From an uncultured Clostridia bacterium (GTDB lineage: Bacteria; Bacillota; Clostridia; Oscillospirales; Acutalibacteraceae), in NCBI GenBank assembly GCA_944384905.1, contig CALWVE010000028.1:1-64000 (forward strand): a stretch of DNA of 64,000 nt. Direction: 5' to 3'. The notes under the pieces were generated by a model. The model worked only from the letters and a program-made list of their open reading frames with translations. It did not search any database and was not told the DNA's origin. The position numbers and the translations under genes are program-made. How positions within the stretch are numbered: position 1 is the stretch's first letter; each line of letters opens with the position of its first letter. Below are positions 1 through 10,222 of the stretch, piece after piece.

Positions 1-45
1 TAACTCTTTTTCAAAATCTTTGATATATGTATATTTCCTTCGCAT
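1..45 (-). CDS. IS3-type transposase OrfA, N-terminal fragment (cut by window edge)
   Basis: Reading leftward, a GGAGG ribosome site at about 52-56 precedes an ATG at 45-43, and the 15 visible residues read MRRKYTYIKDFEKEL. This start resembles the small helix-turn-helix OrfA of IS3-family elements common in Clostridia, where the opening lysine/arginine-rich strand leads into an EKEI-type helix. Only the first 15 residues are inside the window, so family assignment rests on recollection of such starts and on the leader structure next to it. It could instead be another small HTH protein. Confidence 0.5.
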   Translation of the reverse strand, partial: MRRKYTYIKDFEKEL

Positions 46-52
46 AGCAAAA

Positions 53-88
53 CCTCCTATAGCAGTGTTTTAATTCTACCATAGGAGG
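53..88 (-). promoter_or_regulatory. Inverted repeat hiding the transposase ribosome site, with an internal promoter
   Basis: CCTCCTAT at 53-60 and ATAGGAGG at 81-88 are perfect 8-bp complements. On the leftward transcript the upstream arm would pair with the GGAGG ribosome site of the OrfA-like gene. An extended -10 element (TGG then TAGAAT, + strand 73-81) lies inside the loop. A transcript started there would lack the upstream arm and stay translatable, while a transcript entering from outside would carry both arms. This matches the known IS10/IS50 protection against read-through transcription; applying it here is inference. Confidence 0.5.
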
Positions 89-190
89 CTGTCTTTTTCT
101 ATTGTCCGTTTTTACTGGACTTGTGCAAATTCGACACACGCCGTTTCTTGCTATAAAGCTTATCTATTTTCTTCACCTTAAAAGACACCG

Positions 191-1267
191 TTACTTCGAC
201 AAACGTTCTGCCAGCGCTACAATGCGGTCGGCTTCATCCGGAGATTTGGCGTCTGTTACGATCAGATTCAGTCCGCCGGACGACAGATTCTCGAGCAGCG
301 GCTGCACCTGGTTTTTGGAAATCACCAGCACGATTCCTTTTCCCCCCGCCTGGATTTTTTTCAGCTGGGGAATAAAATGCTCGGCGGCAGGCTGGCCAGC
401 TACCTGCGTCCACTGAATCATGTGAATGTCCGGAACGGCCAAAATATCGTCCAGATGACGGATCTGTTCCATCCCGTCCAAATGATACATCGCATGATCC
501 AGCCGCGGCGAGGTGGTTTCCAGCTCATCCACAATAAATTCCTTATACAGCTCATTGGAAATCATAACCGACAAGTCGCATTGTAACTGCATGATTTTTC
601 CGGGCGCCCAAAGGTTCATCCATGAATGAACGCTGCCGTCTTTGCAATTTTCACGAATGGCTGCAAAAAAACGCTCGTTGGTCACATGCAGAATATCCAT
701 AAGAGCATGAGCCGCTTCTTTCACCGGCTCCGGGTCGGTGATAAAATCCATGAGCAGTTCTTCGTTGCCCCGCAGCTGCGCCAAAGCGTCGTAGCTGCCG
801 CAGTTATCGGGCATCCCCACAAAATAACGGCCATCCGCTTCATCCGCCAGATACGAAAGCAGTTTCAACTCTTCCTGAAAAACGGGATTCGTCTCCGGGT
901 CGAATGCAAATGAAAACGTTTCGTAATCTTCAATGGACGGATGAATCCAAACGGTTTCGGGGCTGTATTCTACTTTTGAAGGATCGCACACATATTTCGC
1001 ATGACCGCCCGTACCGACATAAGGGAAAATATTCGGCAGTGCGTCGCCCGCAAAATACGTTTTTTTGATTCGTTCGAGATTACGCTTAAGCACCCATTCC
1101 CCGTCGAGATACCAGCGGCGCAGTTCTTCCTGCGTTTTCGGAGCCTGGACATGATACGGATGCAAAGGATCTTTGGGCGCTGTCACCGATATGCAGCAGC
1201 GATCGAGAATTTTCCCCTGCCACAAAGCCTCCATCCGCTTGAAAATAGTATCTATATTTTCCCGCAT
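191..1267 (-). CDS. URO-D-family protein (uroporphyrinogen decarboxylase / methylcobamide methyltransferase-like)
   Basis: The 358-residue protein has the length and fold pattern of the URO-D superfamily, which includes uroporphyrinogen decarboxylase and the MtaA/MtbA methyltransferases that move methyl groups from corrinoid proteins. The C-terminal part, with YHLDGMEQIRHLDDIL and later GGLNLIVTDAKSPDEADRIV, matches the divergent clostridial branch of the family. I chose the ATG at 1267, giving MRENIDTIFKRM, because an AGGGGAGG ribosome site lies just upstream; a longer start 39 bases earlier has none. No heme genes are nearby, so a methyltransferase-like role is more likely than heme synthesis. 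Substrate unknown. Two further URO-D-family genes occur at the right end of the window. Confidence 0.7.
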   Translation of the reverse strand: MRENIDTIFKRMEALWQGKILDRCCISVTAPKDPLHPYHVQAPKTQEELRRWYLDGEWVLKRNLERIKKTYFAGDALPNIFPYVGTGGHAKYVCDPSKVEYSPETVWIHPSIEDYETFSFAFDPETNPVFQEELKLLSYLADEADGRYFVGMPDNCGSYDALAQLRGNEELLMDFITDPEPVKEAAHALMDILHVTNERFFAAIRENCKDGSVHSWMNLWAPGKIMQLQCDLSVMISNELYKEFIVDELETTSPRLDHAMYHLDGMEQIRHLDDILAVPDIHMIQWTQVAGQPAAEHFIPQLKKIQAGGKGIVLVISKNQVQPLLENLSSGGLNLIVTDAKSPDEADRIVALAERLSK

Positions 1268-1294
1268 AGTTTTCCTCCCCTTTAAAAAGCAAAA

Positions 1295-1318
1295 CACGGC
1301 AGCCAAACGGCCGCCGTG
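1295..1318 (-). terminator. Intrinsic terminator after the GH95 gene
   Basis: CACGGCAGCC and GGCCGCCGTG form a 10-bp stem with one mismatch and a short loop, followed on the leftward strand by TTTTGCTTTTT. It lies between the GH95 stop and the URO-D start, so it either ends the GH2-GH95 transcript or acts as a leader hairpin of the next gene. Confidence 0.6.
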
Positions 1319-1388
1319 CTAGCTATAAAATATATTTTGCGGCACAAACAGAAAACAACTAACAATTATTTGCCGAGTGTACGGTGCG

Positions 1389-3554
1389 TCAGCGTCCGTT
1401 CTCCGCCGGTTCGTGCATCACTTTTTCGGTGAGTTTGCCGTCTTTCCAGGTCAGGTCAACCGTCTTGCCGTCTTTGATGCGCAGGCCGCGCACGCTGCCG
1501 TTTTTCCAGCTCTTGGGCAGTGCCGGCAGGAAGCGTACTTCGCCGCCGCGATCCTGTACCAGCATGTTGGCAATACCGGCAATACCGCCGAAGTTGCCGT
1601 CGATCTGGAACGGCGGATGCATATCCCACAGGTTATCGCAGGTAGAACGCTTGAGCAGCACGTTGAGATACTTTTCAGCGTTTTCAGCGTCACCCAGAAT
1701 CGCAAACACGTTGATAATCCACGCGCAACTCCAACCGGTGTGCCCGCCGCCGTTTTCCAGCCGGTGCATCAGCGAGATACGGCAGGCTTCCTGCATAGCC
1801 GGATCGTTTGCAAACAGTTCCGCGGGGAACAAACCGTACAGATGCGAAATATGACGGTGGCCGGGTTCGTTTTCGGGTAATTCTTCGTGATATTCCAGAA
1901 CCTGTCCGTAGCTGCCGGTTTTGATCGGCGCCAGGCGCGGCAGCTTTTCGTTGATTTCGGCCAGCACTTCGTCATTTTCAAGTCCAAGCGCTTCGCACAT
2001 GCGCGCATAGTTGCCCCAGAGTTCACGGATAATCGAAAGATCCATCGCGCTGGAAATACCCACCGGGCAAATATTGCCGCGCGGCGTGATAAAGCTGTTT
2101 TCCGGCGAAGTGGACGGCGCGGTCACATACTCGCCGTTGTGCTCAACCACCCAGTCGAGCAGGAAGAGCGCGGCTTCGCGCGTGATCGGATACGCCACTT
2201 CGCGCAGGAAGGTTTCGTCTTTCAAATATTCGTATTCATAGAAGAGTTCTTCACACAGCCAGGCGCCGCCCATGGGCCACATACCCCAACGAACCGACTG
2301 AGGACGTGCCGCATAACGTCCCTGCGGATGGCCGACCGGATTGGTATTGCCCCAATAATCGGCGTTGTGGTGATGGACAAAGCCGCGGGCATGATAATTG
2401 ATTCTTGCCGTCTTTTTGCCTTCTTCGCACAGACGCTCCATAAAGCGGTTGTACGGTTCCAGACACGGCACAAGGTTGCACGAAAGCGCGGGCCAGTAAT
2501 TCATTTCCGTGTTGATGTTGGTGGTAAAATTGCTGCTCCAAGGCGCTTTCAGCTGCCAGCTCCAGATACCTTGCAGGTTTGCAGGCTGGCTGCCTTCGCG
2601 CGAACAGGCAATGAGCAGATAACGCCCATAAGCAAAATACAGCGCAAACAAAGCCGGATCTTCGGCGCCTTCGCGCAGCGCTGTGAGCCGCTCGTCGGTA
2701 GGCAGATCGGGGCCTTCCCCGAGATTGAGCGAGCAGGTTTCAAAAATACTGCGATAATCGGCCACATGTGCCGCTTTCAGCTGTTCATAACCCGCCAGAG
2801 ACGGCAGCGCAGCCGGTTTCACGGCCTCGAACAGCAGCACGGTTTCGGTGGCGTTTTCGATACGAAGCGCACGATCTTCCAAAACGGATACTTCGCCGTC
2901 GGTTGAAAGGATTTTCACAGCCGCGGTAAATTCCTTTCCGCGTGTCCCCTGACGCAGAATCGGCTCTTCCTCGATAAACTGGTTGATATGTTCGGGGCAT
3001 TTACCCGTGATCTGAATTTCCTTGCCAAATGCAAACGCCACATGCATCAGCTGAGAAGCAAACGAAACCGAAAAACTGGCGGGTTTGCTGCTGGTCAAAC
3101 GCATCAGGATGGCCTGGTGCGGAAAGCTCGCAAAGTATTCGCGGATGAAATGAACGCCGCCCGCCGTATATTCCACACGGGAAACAGCCGTTTCCAGATC
3201 AAGCGCACGGGTATAGGCTTCTGCTTCGTCTGCGTGATCCATATGAATCAGCAGATCGCCCAGCGGCAGATAGGATTCATTATGTTCGCCGAGCATACCG
3301 TCACGAATTTCTTCTTCGGCAGCTTCGTATTCGCCTGCAAACAGCTTTTCGCGAACGGAAGCCAGATGCGAATACGCCTCCGGATTATTCTTATCGTAAT
3401 AATAGCCCGACCACAAGCTGTCTTCGTTGAGGCCCAGACGTTCTTCTTTTACGCCGCCAAAAACCATGGCGCCCATGCGGCCGTTGCCGATCGGGAGCGT
3501 TTCTTCCCATTTCCGGGCAGGCTGCCGGTACCAGAGCTTCAAATCCTTGTTCAT
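1389..3554 (-). CDS. GH95 alpha-L-fucosidase
   Basis: The 721-residue protein matches glycoside hydrolase family 95, inverting alpha-L-fucosidases (mainly 1,2-linked; some act on alpha-L-galactosides). The N-terminal signature [21 protein letters not shown] is typical of the family. The (alpha/alpha)6 barrel carries the expected catalytic positions: NINTEMNYW at about 346-354, SPEN with Glu485 as general acid, and QIDGNFGG with Asp652. Numbering of catalytic residues is by analogy with Bifidobacterium AfcA. No signal peptide, so it acts in the cytoplasm on imported glycans. It starts 26 bases after the GH2 gene, with a GGAGG site, and is surely in the same operon. Fucose release suggests mucin, milk or xyloglucan oligosaccharides. 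Confidence 0.9.
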   Translation of the reverse strand: MNKDLKLWYRQPARKWEETLPIGNGRMGAMVFGGVKEERLGLNEDSLWSGYYYDKNNPEAYSHLASVREKLFAGEYEAAEEEIRDGMLGEHNESYLPLGDLLIHMDHADEAEAYTRALDLETAVSRVEYTAGGVHFIREYFASFPHQAILMRLTSSKPASFSVSFASQLMHVAFAFGKEIQITGKCPEHINQFIEEEPILRQGTRGKEFTAAVKILSTDGEVSVLEDRALRIENATETVLLFEAVKPAALPSLAGYEQLKAAHVADYRSIFETCSLNLGEGPDLPTDERLTALREGAEDPALFALYFAYGRYLLIACSREGSQPANLQGIWSWQLKAPWSSNFTTNINTEMNYWPALSCNLVPCLEPYNRFMERLCEEGKKTARINYHARGFVHHHNADYWGNTNPVGHPQGRYAARPQSVRWGMWPMGGAWLCEELFYEYEYLKDETFLREVAYPITREAALFLLDWVVEHNGEYVTAPSTSPENSFITPRGNICPVGISSAMDLSIIRELWGNYARMCEALGLENDEVLAEINEKLPRLAPIKTGSYGQVLEYHEELPENEPGHRHISHLYGLFPAELFANDPAMQEACRISLMHRLENGGGHTGWSCAWIINVFAILGDAENAEKYLNVLLKRSTCDNLWDMHPPFQIDGNFGGIAGIANMLVQDRGGEVRFLPALPKSWKNGSVRGLRIKDGKTVDLTWKDGKLTEKVMHEPAENGR

Positions 3555-3580
3555 ACTTCTTACTCCTCCAAAATCAAAGT

Positions 3581-6202
3581 TTACTCCGCAATAATTTCAA
3601 ACCCAACGGGATAGCGTCCGCTGCGGCGGCCAAAAATGGAGAAACCGTCGCGGCTTTGCAGACGAAGGGTGAATGTTTCGGGCAGACGATCGGCCATGTT
3701 GCCATCCAAAGTTGCCGCGCACAGATAGCCGAACGATCCGGCTTCATCCAGACGGTTATCCACGGCCTGGTAATGCCACGACAAGCAGCCGCGGCTATCG
3801 GCCGGAGAATCGGCCAAACCAAACACGGCGGAACCGATTTCATCAAAGCTCAGCGTGAGTTTCGACGGATTCGTCTGCGGGTCGGTTTGATAGAAACTGT
3901 TGGGGTTGGCTCCGCGATCCACACGATACCCCAGCATATAACCCAGATCGATCTCTTCCTGCGGCTTGCCGTCGGGGAAATCGCGCGTCATTTCCACGCG
4001 CGAAGAAGCCTCAAACCGCACCGTAATCGACGCGCCGGGATGATAGCCGGGAATGTCCTTTTTGTTCACGGTAACGGCGGCAGAACCTGCGCCCAGACCG
4101 TTGAGCTTTTGTCCCTGCTGAACAAGCCACGCGCGGCTGAAACCGCTGCATTCGATCTGATCGAGCGGAACAGAAAGAGCATGTACAGGTGCGTCCACAT
4201 CAAACACCAGGAAATTGCGCATGACGATTTCGCCAGCGGCATCTTTAAGCCACAGCCGCAGCACAACCACGCCGTTTTCATACGGCAGAGTAAGCTGCAG
4301 GGGATTCAACGCCGTGTTGCCCCAGCGCGTATACGTAACCGGGAACTGGCCGCCGTCTACCGAACGTGCGCGGCTGCCATCCTGCAGCATCAGTTCCCAG
4401 GCGACCGTCATGGGTGCGCCATGGTACGTATCGGTAAACGAAGAAATGACCAGCGGCACCGAAACCGTCTCGCCCGGCCGGCAGGTTTTCATCGGCGGGA
4501 AATCGACCGCCAGGAAATCGGCGCTGTGCAAATCGCGCAGCGACATATCCGGCACATACGCGCCGTATCCGAATTCCTTTTCACTGTTATCGATGCGGTA
4601 ATAACCGTTGAATTCGTTTACAACATCGTGGAACTCCGTAAACACAAATCCGCTGATCTCGTCGTGCAGGCGGAATTCATTGATCATATATTTATACTGC
4701 CACGAAATATCGCTGTCGCCGGCGCTGCCTTCTACGCCCCACACGGCGCCGCATTCACTGTTGACCAGCGGAACGTCTTCGCAGGCAAAACCATCGGCAA
4801 AGTTAAAGGTTCCGCCCACGCCGCTGTCTTCAACCTGCTCCAGAATACGGCCGCGCACATTTTCATATCCGTTTGCGTAAAAATGCCAGGTATTCACGTC
4901 CGTAACCGTATGGTCGCGGTTGCACACGGAGTTATCTTCCACCAGGCGGGTGGGGTCAAATCCTTTTACGGCTTGATAGCAGCGCACAACCCAATCCTGC
5001 GTTTCTTTGGTATAAACCTTCTTTGTGCTGCCGTCGGGCTGTTTAAACTGGGTAAACAATCCCCAGGTTTCGTTGAAGACTACCCAATAGAAAATAGACG
5101 GATGGTTCACATCGCGTTCCAGCACTTCGAACATCTGCGGCTCATACAGCGCACGCGCCACGCCGTTCGGCTCTCCCCAGTAACAGGGGATGTCTTCCAT
5201 AATCAGCAGACCCAATTTATCCGCCCAATACAACTTGCGCGGTTCTTCGGGCTTGATATGAATGCGCGCGGCGTTAAGTCCCACGGCTTTCAGGCGCAGA
5301 ATCTCGTTTCGCGTTTCCTCATCGGTGGGCAGGGTAAAATAGCCCTGCGGATTAAACGACTGATCGAGCGCCGCATGGATATAGATCGGCTTGCCGTTGA
5401 GCGTGATATACTTGCGCCGGTTTTCATCGACACGCGCTGTGCCGATTTCACGCACGCCGAAATACGTTTGGATTTCATCGCACGCCGGGCCTTTGGGTCC
5501 TTCGCTCCACAATTGCAGCTTGCCCTCATACAAATACGGGTCATCGGGCGACCACAAACGCGGCTGCTCGAGATGCAGTACCAAGGTAGATCCATCGGTT
5601 TCATCGGTATAGCCGCCAAACGAAGCGCAGAGCTTTGTCCACGGGCCGCCGGCCGGCGTCACGCGGATCGTAATCTGACCGTTGCAGCGGGTTGTGATCT
5701 GGAATTTTTCAATGTGCACAGCGGGACGTTCTTCCAGCCAGACCGTCTGCCAGATTCCGCGGATATTACCGTAACCCTGCTTACCGTACGTCTGATACCG
5801 GTAGTCGTTGTCTTCGGCGCGGATAATAATTTCGTTTTGGCCCGCGGCATGCCAGGCCTCGGTTACGTCCACCGTAATCGGGGTATAGCCGCCCAGATGA
5901 TGCGCCAAATGCTGCGCGTTGACAAACACGTCGCAGTCGTAATCCACCGCGCCCAAGATCAGGAACAGGTGATTTTCGCCCGGATCATAGGAAACAAACC
6001 GGCGGTACCAGCCGGTTCCCTTGCGGTCTTCCGCCACGCCCGAAAGCGGCGACGCCCATGAAAACGGTACGGTAATTGTGCGGTCGAATACGGGTTCATC
6101 AAAAGAAAAATCCCACTCGCCATTGAGGTTCATCCAGTGCGGCCGTACACGGTCGGGCATGGGATGAAGCGGGCGGGGCAGTTCTGTTTTATTCATATTC
6201 AT
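3581..6202 (-). CDS. GH2 family glycoside hydrolase (beta-galactosidase/beta-glucuronidase type)
   Basis: About 873 residues. Domains in order: sugar-binding jelly roll ([11 protein letters not shown] onward), immunoglobulin-like domain, TIM barrel, and C-terminal beta domains. The acid/base is Glu378 in WVVFNETWG, and the nucleophile is Glu483 in PLVNSECG. Family 2 covers beta-galactosidases, glucuronidases, mannosidases and arabinosidases, and the sequence alone does not settle which. No signal peptide, so cytoplasmic. I chose the ATG at 6202 because AGGAGG lies 6 bases upstream; an in-frame ATG 15 bases earlier overlaps that site. It heads a two-gene operon with the GH95 fucosidase, suggesting joint trimming of fucosylated galactosides. 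Confidence 0.88.
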   Translation of the reverse strand: MNMNKTELPRPLHPMPDRVRPHWMNLNGEWDFSFDEPVFDRTITVPFSWASPLSGVAEDRKGTGWYRRFVSYDPGENHLFLILGAVDYDCDVFVNAQHLAHHLGGYTPITVDVTEAWHAAGQNEIIIRAEDNDYRYQTYGKQGYGNIRGIWQTVWLEERPAVHIEKFQITTRCNGQITIRVTPAGGPWTKLCASFGGYTDETDGSTLVLHLEQPRLWSPDDPYLYEGKLQLWSEGPKGPACDEIQTYFGVREIGTARVDENRRKYITLNGKPIYIHAALDQSFNPQGYFTLPTDEETRNEILRLKAVGLNAARIHIKPEEPRKLYWADKLGLLIMEDIPCYWGEPNGVARALYEPQMFEVLERDVNHPSIFYWVVFNETWGLFTQFKQPDGSTKKVYTKETQDWVVRCYQAVKGFDPTRLVEDNSVCNRDHTVTDVNTWHFYANGYENVRGRILEQVEDSGVGGTFNFADGFACEDVPLVNSECGAVWGVEGSAGDSDISWQYKYMINEFRLHDEISGFVFTEFHDVVNEFNGYYRIDNSEKEFGYGAYVPDMSLRDLHSADFLAVDFPPMKTCRPGETVSVPLVISSFTDTYHGAPMTVAWELMLQDGSRARSVDGGQFPVTYTRWGNTALNPLQLTLPYENGVVVLRLWLKDAAGEIVMRNFLVFDVDAPVHALSVPLDQIECSGFSRAWLVQQGQKLNGLGAGSAAVTVNKKDIPGYHPGASITVRFEASSRVEMTRDFPDGKPQEEIDLGYMLGYRVDRGANPNSFYQTDPQTNPSKLTLSFDEIGSAVFGLADSPADSRGCLSWHYQAVDNRLDEAGSFGYLCAATLDGNMADRLPETFTLRLQSRDGFSIFGRRSGRYPVGFEIIAE

Positions 6203-6246
6203 ATTATACCTCCTCATTCAGCTCCCAATAAGCTGATTTCAAGCTG

Positions 6247-6290
6247 AGTATAACCAGAATATACAGAGAAGTCAAGATAAAACTTATCTT
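6247..6290 (-). promoter_or_regulatory. GH2-GH95 promoter with palindromic operator
   Basis: Leftward TTGACT (6270-6275), a 17-bp spacer and TATACT (6247-6252) form a strong sigma-A promoter. A perfect inverted repeat AAGATAA-AAC-TTATCTT at 6274-6290 touches the -35 element, where a repressor would block polymerase. GACAAATC is repeated just upstream (about 6293-6309). The regulator is not encoded nearby. Confidence 0.65.
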
Positions 6291-6350
6291 TTAGACAAAT
6301 CCGACAAATCAAAAGGCGTTACTTTATTGGAATACATATGCAAATAGGCA

Positions 6351-6379
6351 TTGCGCTTTTGCTTTAAATCGTGTACATT
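6351..6379 (+). promoter_or_regulatory. Promoter of the GH36 gene
   Basis: TTGCGC at 6351-6356, a 17-bp spacer and TACATT at 6374-6379, about 40 bases before the TTG start of the alpha-galactosidase. It is divergent from the GH2 promoter in the same 218-bp gap, so one regulator could control both. Confidence 0.5.
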
Positions 6380-6420
6380 ATATACAAAGGTTTTACAACC
6401 TGCTTACAGGGGGGATTGGT

Positions 6421-8598
6421 TTGATCTGCTATAACGAACAAGAAAAAATTTTTCATCTAAAAACCTGCCGCACCAGCTATATCATGGGGGTGTATGAAAA
6501 TACGCTCCTGCATCTCTACTGGGGAGATGCGCTGGAAACCGGCTGTGAAACATTTGCTCAAATGCTTCAGGCAAGAGGCCGCTCGTTCTGCGCAACGGAT
6601 ATGCCGGACGGGCTTTCGACCGATACGCTGCCCATGGAATTTCCGACATTCGGCAGCGCCGATCTGCGTACACCGGCTTTGCACGTACGCTACGCCGACG
6701 GCAGCCGCATCACGCGTCTGACCTATGACTCTTATCGGATTCTCGACGGCAAACCCGCCCTCGAAAGGCTTCCCGCCACCTATGCCGAAGCCGGCGACGA
6801 CGTGCAGACGCTTGAAATCACGCTGTGCGATACCTACAGCGGTCTGCGTGTTGTGTTGAGCTACGGCGTGTTCCATACAATGGACGCCATCACCCGCAGC
6901 GTTCGGGTAGAAAACGGCGGAAGCGATTCCGTTACCCTGCTGAATGTGATGAGCGCCTGCCTCGATTTCCAGCAATTGGGGATGGAAATGCTCCATCTGC
7001 CCGGTGCTTGGGCACGCGAACGCTTCCCGGAGCGCGTACCCGTTATGCGCGGCAAAATGACTGTGGACAGCCTGCGCGGCGCCAGCTCGGCGCTGCATAA
7101 TCCGTTTGCCGCTTTGCTCGAGCCGGATACAACCGAGCGCCATGGCCGCGTATGGGGCATGAATCTGGTGTACAGCGGCAACTTCACCGCTGGCGCCGAA
7201 GCGGAGCCTTACGGCTGCACCCGCGCATTCATCGGCATCCATCCGTTTGATTTTACCTGGAATCTCGCGCCCGGCGAAAGCTTCCAGTCTCCCGAAGCCG
7301 TACTGGTCTTTTCGGCAAACGGTATCGGCGGCATGTCCCGTATTTTCCACCGGCTGTATCGCACCCGGCTTTGCCGCGGCGCTTTCCGCGACAGTGAACG
7401 CTATGCGCTCATCAACAACTGGGAAGCAACCTACTTTAACTTCAACAGCGACAAAATCGCCCATATTGCCGAAAAAGCCGCTTCGGTTGGGCTTGACCTG
7501 ATGGTACTCGACGACGGTTGGTTCGGCCACCGCGATAATGACCATTCCTCTTTGGGCGACTGGTATGTTTATAAGAAAAAGCTGCCGGAAGGTCTTGACG
7601 GCCTGGCCGAAAAAGTAAACAACATGGGTATGCGTTTCGGCCTGTGGTTCGAACCCGAAATGATCAGCGAAGACAGCGACCTGTACCGCGCACATCCGGA
7701 CTGGTGTCTGCATGTAGCCGGGCGGCCGCGCACGCCTTCCCGCAATCAGCTGATTCTCGATCTTTCGCGCAAAGATGTTTGCGATTACATCATCGAAACG
7801 ATTTCGGGTGTGCTGAAAAGCGCGCCGATCGCCTATGTAAAATGGGATATGAACCGCAATATGTCGGAAGTCGGCTCCGCGCTGCTCCCGGCGGAACAGC
7901 AGGGTGAAGTGTACCACCGCTATATGCTCGGCCTGTACCGCTGCCTGGAAGCGATCACCTCCGCATTCCCGCAAGTTCTGTTCGAAAGCTGCAGCGGCGG
8001 CGGCGGCCGGTTTGATCCCGGTATGCTTTACTACATGCCGCAGACCTGGACGAGCGACGACACCGACGCGGTGGAGCGCCTGATGATCCAGTACGGCACC
8101 AGCATCTGCTATCCGTATTCCTCGATGGGCTGTCATGTTTCCGCTGTGCCGAACCATCAGGTCGGGCGCGTCACGCCGATCCGTATGCGCGGCCATGTCG
8201 CCATGCCGGGCCAGCTTGGCTATGAACTCGATCTCAACAAGCTGACGGACGATGAGATTGAAGAAGTAAAGCAGCAGGTCAAGGAATACAAACAGCTGGG
8301 CGAACTGTTCCATCAGGGCGATCTCTACCGCCTGAAAAATCCGGACGAAGGCCCGGTAACGGTGCTGCTGTTTGTTTCTCCGGATCAATGCAAAGCCGCG
8401 TTCTGCCTGTATGTTACCAAAGCTATGGCTAACGCGCCGCATCTGCGCATTCGTCTGGACGGTTTGGATGCCACCGCGCAGTACCGCGACACAGCTACCG
8501 GTGAAATCTACAGCGGAAGCGTTTTGATGCACGTAGGTCTTCCCTGCATCTGCGACGCGGATTATAAGAGTGAAATCCGTGTTTTTGAAAAACTGTAA
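6421..8598 (+). CDS. GH36 alpha-galactosidase
   Basis: The 725-residue protein is a bacterial GH36 alpha-galactosidase, which hydrolyses terminal alpha-1,6-galactose from raffinose-type or galactomannan oligosaccharides. It has an N-terminal beta-sandwich and a TIM barrel from about 320. The nucleophile is Asp476 in YVKWDMNRN, and the acid/base is Asp546 in WTSDDTDAVERL (numbering by analogy with Geobacillus AgaA). LDDGWFG and FESCSGGGGRFD are further signatures. The start is TTG at 6421: the next ATG (6484) would remove the conserved opening strand NEQEKIFHL, and a GGGGGG site lies 8 bases before the TTG. No signal peptide. It is divergent from the GH2-GH95 operon. Confidence 0.92.
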   Translation: MICYNEQEKIFHLKTCRTSYIMGVYENTLLHLYWGDALETGCETFAQMLQARGRSFCATDMPDGLSTDTLPMEFPTFGSADLRTPALHVRYADGSRITRLTYDSYRILDGKPALERLPATYAEAGDDVQTLEITLCDTYSGLRVVLSYGVFHTMDAITRSVRVENGGSDSVTLLNVMSACLDFQQLGMEMLHLPGAWARERFPERVPVMRGKMTVDSLRGASSALHNPFAALLEPDTTERHGRVWGMNLVYSGNFTAGAEAEPYGCTRAFIGIHPFDFTWNLAPGESFQSPEAVLVFSANGIGGMSRIFHRLYRTRLCRGAFRDSERYALINNWEATYFNFNSDKIAHIAEKAASVGLDLMVLDDGWFGHRDNDHSSLGDWYVYKKKLPEGLDGLAEKVNNMGMRFGLWFEPEMISEDSDLYRAHPDWCLHVAGRPRTPSRNQLILDLSRKDVCDYIIETISGVLKSAPIAYVKWDMNRNMSEVGSALLPAEQQGEVYHRYMLGLYRCLEAITSAFPQVLFESCSGGGGRFDPGMLYYMPQTWTSDDTDAVERLMIQYGTSICYPYSSMGCHVSAVPNHQVGRVTPIRMRGHVAMPGQLGYELDLNKLTDDEIEEVKQQVKEYKQLGELFHQGDLYRLKNPDEGPVTVLLFVSPDQCKAAFCLYVTKAMANAPHLRIRLDGLDATAQYRDTATGEIYSGSVLMHVGLPCICDADYKSEIRVFEKL

Positions 8599-8642
8599 TC
8601 TTTTCCACATTTCAAAATCAACAAGTTGAAAGTGAGGTCTCT

Positions 8643-10139
8643 ATGGAACTGAAAGAAGCATTGGAGCAGCTTTCCCTGCTCCAAAAGAAAATGTATGCCT
8701 ACAACGTGGCCTCGTCTAGCATCTATCTGGATGCCGTCACGGTGGCTCCCTCGGATACGGCCGAAGGCCGCGGGGAAGCGCTGGGCATTCTGGCCGGCGA
8801 AAGCCACAAGCTGTTTGCCGATCCCGCCGTGGGCGAACTGCTCGCTTTTCTTCGCGAGCACAAACAGGAACTGACGCAGCTTCAGGCACGCCAGGTAGAG
8901 GAACTCAGCCGCAGCTACCGCCAGCTTTCCGTCATCCCGCAGGATGAATACATGGAATACGCCAAGCTGACAAACGAAGCGGACGCCGTTTGGCACAAAG
9001 CCAAAGAAACAAACGACTTTGCGCTGTTCTGTCCGTATCTCGAAAAAATGTTTGCCTTTAACCGTAAATTTGCCGGATATTACGACGCAGACAAAGCGCC
9101 GTACGATGCACTTCTGAGCGAATATGAACGCGGCCTTTCCATGGAATACCTCGACCGCTTCTTCGGACAGGTGCGCGAGGCGCTGGTTCCCGTGATCCAT
9201 GCCATCAACGAGAAAGAGCAGATCGATGACAGCTTCCTGCATCAACATTATCCGATTGACGCACAGCGCAAGTTCTCGGATTACCTGATGGAAGTGATGG
9301 GGCTTGACCGCACCCACTGCACCATCGGCGAAACCGAACATCCCTTTACGCTGAACTTCAACAACAAAGACGTGCGCATCACCACGCACTATCTGGAAGA
9401 TAACGTCGCTTCCTCGATGTACTCGGTGATCCACGAAGGCGGCCACGCCATGTATGAGTTGAACATCGACGACGACGTGCAGTATACGTGCCTGGCCGGC
9501 GGTGTTTCGATGAGTATTCACGAAAGCCAGTCCCGCTTCTACGAAAACCTGATCGGCCGTTCCAAGCCGTTCATCGAAGCCATCTTCCCCAAGATGCAGG
9601 AATTCTTCCCCGAACAGCTTAAAAATGTTACGGCGGAACAGTTCTATCGCGCCGTGAACAAGGCCGAGCTTTCTCTGGTCCGTACGGAAGCCGACGAGCT
9701 GACCTACTGCCTACATGTCATGATCCGCTATGAAATTGAAAAAGCGGTAATTGGCGGCAAGCTGGAAGTGCGCGATATTCCGGCCGAATGGAACCGCCTG
9801 TACAAAGAATATCTGGGCGTGGATGTACCGGACGACCGCCGCGGCTGCCTGCAGGATTCCCACTGGTCGGGCGGCCTGATTGGCTACTTCCCCTCCTATG
9901 CACTCGGCAGCGCCTATGGCGCGCAGATGTTGCGCAATATGGAGCAGGATGTTGAAATCTGGCCTTCTGTTGCGGCGGGCGATCTTTCGCCGGTCACAGG
10001 CTGGCTCAAAGAAAAAGTGCATCGGTTCGGCGGTTCGCTTACTCCGGCCGACGTGCTGAAAAACGCCTGCGGTGAATTTGACCCCAGCATCTACACCGAC
10101 TATCTTGTCAAAAAATACAGCGAGCTGTATCAACTGTAA
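8643..10139 (+). CDS. M32 family metallocarboxypeptidase (carboxypeptidase Taq)
   Basis: 498 residues, the standard length of peptidase family M32, which removes single residues from peptide C-termini in the cytoplasm. The zinc site is clear: HEGGH at 264-268 and the downstream glutamate ligand in SIHESQS (Glu294). Mostly helical, no signal peptide. A ribosome site GTGAGG precedes the ATG. The gene follows the alpha-galactosidase by 44 bases and could be cotranscribed with it. It is likely general peptide turnover rather than a sugar function. Confidence 0.92.
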   Translation: MELKEALEQLSLLQKKMYAYNVASSSIYLDAVTVAPSDTAEGRGEALGILAGESHKLFADPAVGELLAFLREHKQELTQLQARQVEELSRSYRQLSVIPQDEYMEYAKLTNEADAVWHKAKETNDFALFCPYLEKMFAFNRKFAGYYDADKAPYDALLSEYERGLSMEYLDRFFGQVREALVPVIHAINEKEQIDDSFLHQHYPIDAQRKFSDYLMEVMGLDRTHCTIGETEHPFTLNFNNKDVRITTHYLEDNVASSMYSVIHEGGHAMYELNIDDDVQYTCLAGGVSMSIHESQSRFYENLIGRSKPFIEAIFPKMQEFFPEQLKNVTAEQFYRAVNKAELSLVRTEADELTYCLHVMIRYEIEKAVIGGKLEVRDIPAEWNRLYKEYLGVDVPDDRRGCLQDSHWSGGLIGYFPSYALGSAYGAQMLRNMEQDVEIWPSVAAGDLSPVTGWLKEKVHRFGGSLTPADVLKNACGEFDPSIYTDYLVKKYSELYQL

Positions 10140-10165
10140 AATAAAAACAAAAAGGTTTTGTCCAT

Positions 10166-10190
10166 CGGGGCGTCGTTTCGCGGCGCCCCG
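10166..10190 (+). other. GC-rich hairpin between carboxypeptidase and transporter genes
   Basis: CGGGGCG and CGCCCCG form a 7-bp stem with an 11-base loop 26 bases after the M32 stop. There is no T-run behind it, so it is a weak terminator candidate or a transcript-stabilising element. Confidence 0.3.
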
Positions 10191-10222
10191 GTGACGCGCA
10201 AAACGAGAGGATGAAAAAAATC

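Larger units (their letters stand above)
1..128 (-). mobile_element. Probable end of an IS3-family insertion sequence
   Basis: The OrfA-like start is preceded by about 80 bases of leader typical of an insertion sequence end, with a sequence around 105-128 that contains GTCC and GGAC elements like those at IS3-type termini. The exact terminal repeat and target duplication cannot be fixed, because the other end lies outside the window. Confidence 0.35.
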
